Assembly (NCBI GenBank): GCA_039931555.1
Contig: JBDTRP010000108.1
Location: forward strand, 1-51,881
DNA from: JAENVT01 sp039931555
GTDB taxonomy: Bacteria; Actinomycetota; Acidimicrobiia; Acidimicrobiales; Ilumatobacteraceae
DNA: 51,881 nucleotides
Direction: 5' to 3'
Shown here: positions 51,102 to 51,881 of the stretch, one piece after another
How positions within the stretch are numbered: position 1 is the stretch's first letter
Layout of the letters: each line of letters starts with the position of its first letter
Program-made: the position numbers and the translations under genes
The notes under the pieces: generated by a model
What the model saw: the letters and a program-made list of their open reading frames with translations, nothing else
What the model was told of the DNA's origin: nothing
Database searches by the model: none

Positions 51102-51153
51102 TGAACTTTGTCGCTCCCAGGTCGCTGAGCGACCTGGGAGCGACAAAGGTTCG
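51102..51153. repeat. REP-like palindrome, family A copy 3
   Basis: The most perfect copy: 21-bp exact arms (51106-51126 and 51128-51148) around a single base, followed by the same GAGCCGC...GAATGCCTG flank as copy 2. It lies outside the element, before the end of the secreted protein gene. Confidence 0.85.
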
Positions 51154-51209
51154 AGTGAGCCGCTCCGAATGCCTGCCGCGTGACGAGCTCCATCGCGTTC
51201 TTCAGCGCC

Positions 51210-51785
51210 TCACGGCATGGGCGCAGGGCAGGCGCCGACTCGGGGGTTCCAGTCGGCGAACATGCCAGTCGGATTGTGCTTCCACGCCCATACGTGCAGG
51301 ATGAAGACTGGTAGGTACGGGTGGTGATGGAACATCTGGCCGTACAGCATCGGCATGTTGGTGGGGTCCACGAGGTTGTCGGGCACGATGTACTCGACGG
51401 CCACGAGGTCGAGGCGGCCGTGCTCGCCCACGCTGTAGACCAGCGCTTCCGGATGGGTCGGATCGACGATGCCGTCGATGCCCTTCACGTAGTGCACCCC
51501 CATGCCGCCAGCAGGGCTGTCGAAGCATGTCGGGTCGCCCGGCAGGCCGAGTCCGGCGGTCGGGGTGCCGCCGACCGAAGGCGGAATGGCGAACGCGGTG
51601 TAGCCGTCGGCGAGCGCGTTCGAGACCCGCTGGTACGGCGCGGTGGCCTTGCGCAGCTGGGCGAGCTGGTGTCCGTGTCCGCGTCCGTTGCCGTGCTCGT
51701 CGGCATCGTTACCACGGGCCTGAGCGATGGAGAACGTGCCGACCAGCAAGCCAGCCGTGATGAGGACGATCAGTTTCGCCCTCAT
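51210..51785 (-). CDS. secreted conserved protein, unknown function
   Basis: 191 aa from ATG 51785 (GTG 51788 alternative). A signal peptide is clear (RAKLIVLITAGLLVGTFSIA, cleavage near AQA). The mature part begins with a Gly/His-rich stretch ('HGNGRGHGHQ'). It continues with conserved-looking 'ALADGYTAFAIPPSVGG', 'CFDSPAGGMGVHYVKG', 'LVAVEYIVP', 'FHHHPYLPVFILHVWAWKHN' and 'DWNPRVGAC'. I have seen similar sequences as hypothetical proteins in many phyla, without a function. It overlaps the upstream gene's stop by one base (TGATG), so the two are coupled. Confidence 0.82.
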   Translation of the reverse strand: MRAKLIVLITAGLLVGTFSIAQARGNDADEHGNGRGHGHQLAQLRKATAPYQRVSNALADGYTAFAIPPSVGGTPTAGLGLPGDPTCFDSPAGGMGVHYVKGIDGIVDPTHPEALVYSVGEHGRLDLVAVEYIVPDNLVDPTNMPMLYGQMFHHHPYLPVFILHVWAWKHNPTGMFADWNPRVGACPAPMP

Positions 51786-51881
51786 CACGTGTGCTCACTC
51801 ACGAGGAAGATGCTCTCGGCGCACAACCCGTGCGCTTCCTTGTGGACGGCGTTGGCGTCCTCGGCAGACTCTGCCTCGACG
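51785..51881 (-). CDS. DUF4242-like small protein, 3' end only
   Basis: The last 31 codons are inside the window, ending in TGA 51787-51785. The C-terminus 'VEAESAEDANAVHKEAHGLC' resembles the DUF4242 (SCO4226-type, possible nickel-binding) proteins. The start lies outside the window. Confidence 0.55.
   Translation of the reverse strand, partial: VEAESAEDANAVHKEAHGLCAESIFLVSEHT

Overview
The window is about 52 kb of high-GC DNA that reads as an actinobacterial chromosome. The mix of families (YghZ-type aldo/keto reductase, SEC-C methionine aminopeptidase, type I pantothenate kinase, kynureninase, nitrobindin, solo WXG100) and the many leaderless-type starts suggest Acidimicrobiia/Ilumatobacter-like. 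That placement is inferred from gene content; no marker phylogeny was possible.

Region 1 (1-11.9 kb): an unusual cysteine-rich protein with a Thr-Pro tail and a small DUF3624-like membrane protein; an APH-like kinase; a secreted subtilisin with three nearly identical C-terminal repeats; a small membrane protein; a 1051-aa BNR/VPS10-like propeller protein; an aldo/keto reductase; a quinone-oxidoreductase-like dehydrogenase and an AHSA1 protein.

Region 2 (11.9-19.5 kb) is a patch of gene decay. It holds an amidohydrolase with a large internal deletion, a cupin cut off by a foreign antisense sequence, an orphan NuoF-like protein missing a conserved segment, an ArsR/SRPBCC pair in which both genes have lost their middles, and a frameshifted small gene. 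Intact amidase, sulfatase and secreted peptidoglycan-binding genes lie among them.

Region 3 (19.5-41.3 kb) is ordinary housekeeping and metabolism: ABC-F ATPase, SEC-C Map, MATE exporter, orphan adenine methyltransferase, CoaA, HAD phosphatase, a coupled thiamine-binding/HTH pair, solo WXG100, truncated NUDIX, M20 hydrolase, GH38 mannosidase, a CoA-transferase/DNA ligase/kynureninase operon, a large LuxR regulator, a DMT transporter, Hsp20 and nitrobindin, ending at tRNA-Lys(UUU).

Region 4 (41,286-51,012) is an integrated mobile element bounded by a perfect 46-bp duplication of the 3' part of tRNA-Lys. It carries a tyrosine integrase next to the tRNA, a secreted S1-type protease translationally coupled to a membrane-anchored PrcB-like protein, a MobF relaxase-helicase with a winged-helix gene and an Xis-like gene upstream, a divergent XRE-like regulator, a truncated second integrase, and a DUF433/DUF5615 toxin-antitoxin pair at the attR end. 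No conjugation apparatus is present, so it looks like an integrative mobilizable element. Beyond attR come a REP-like palindrome, a secreted hypothetical protein and a partial DUF4242-like gene.

Two patterns run across the whole chromosome part. Many start codons lie 6-9 nt after a TANNNT hexamer (leaderless mRNAs), and near-perfect long palindromes sit between the stops of convergent genes.
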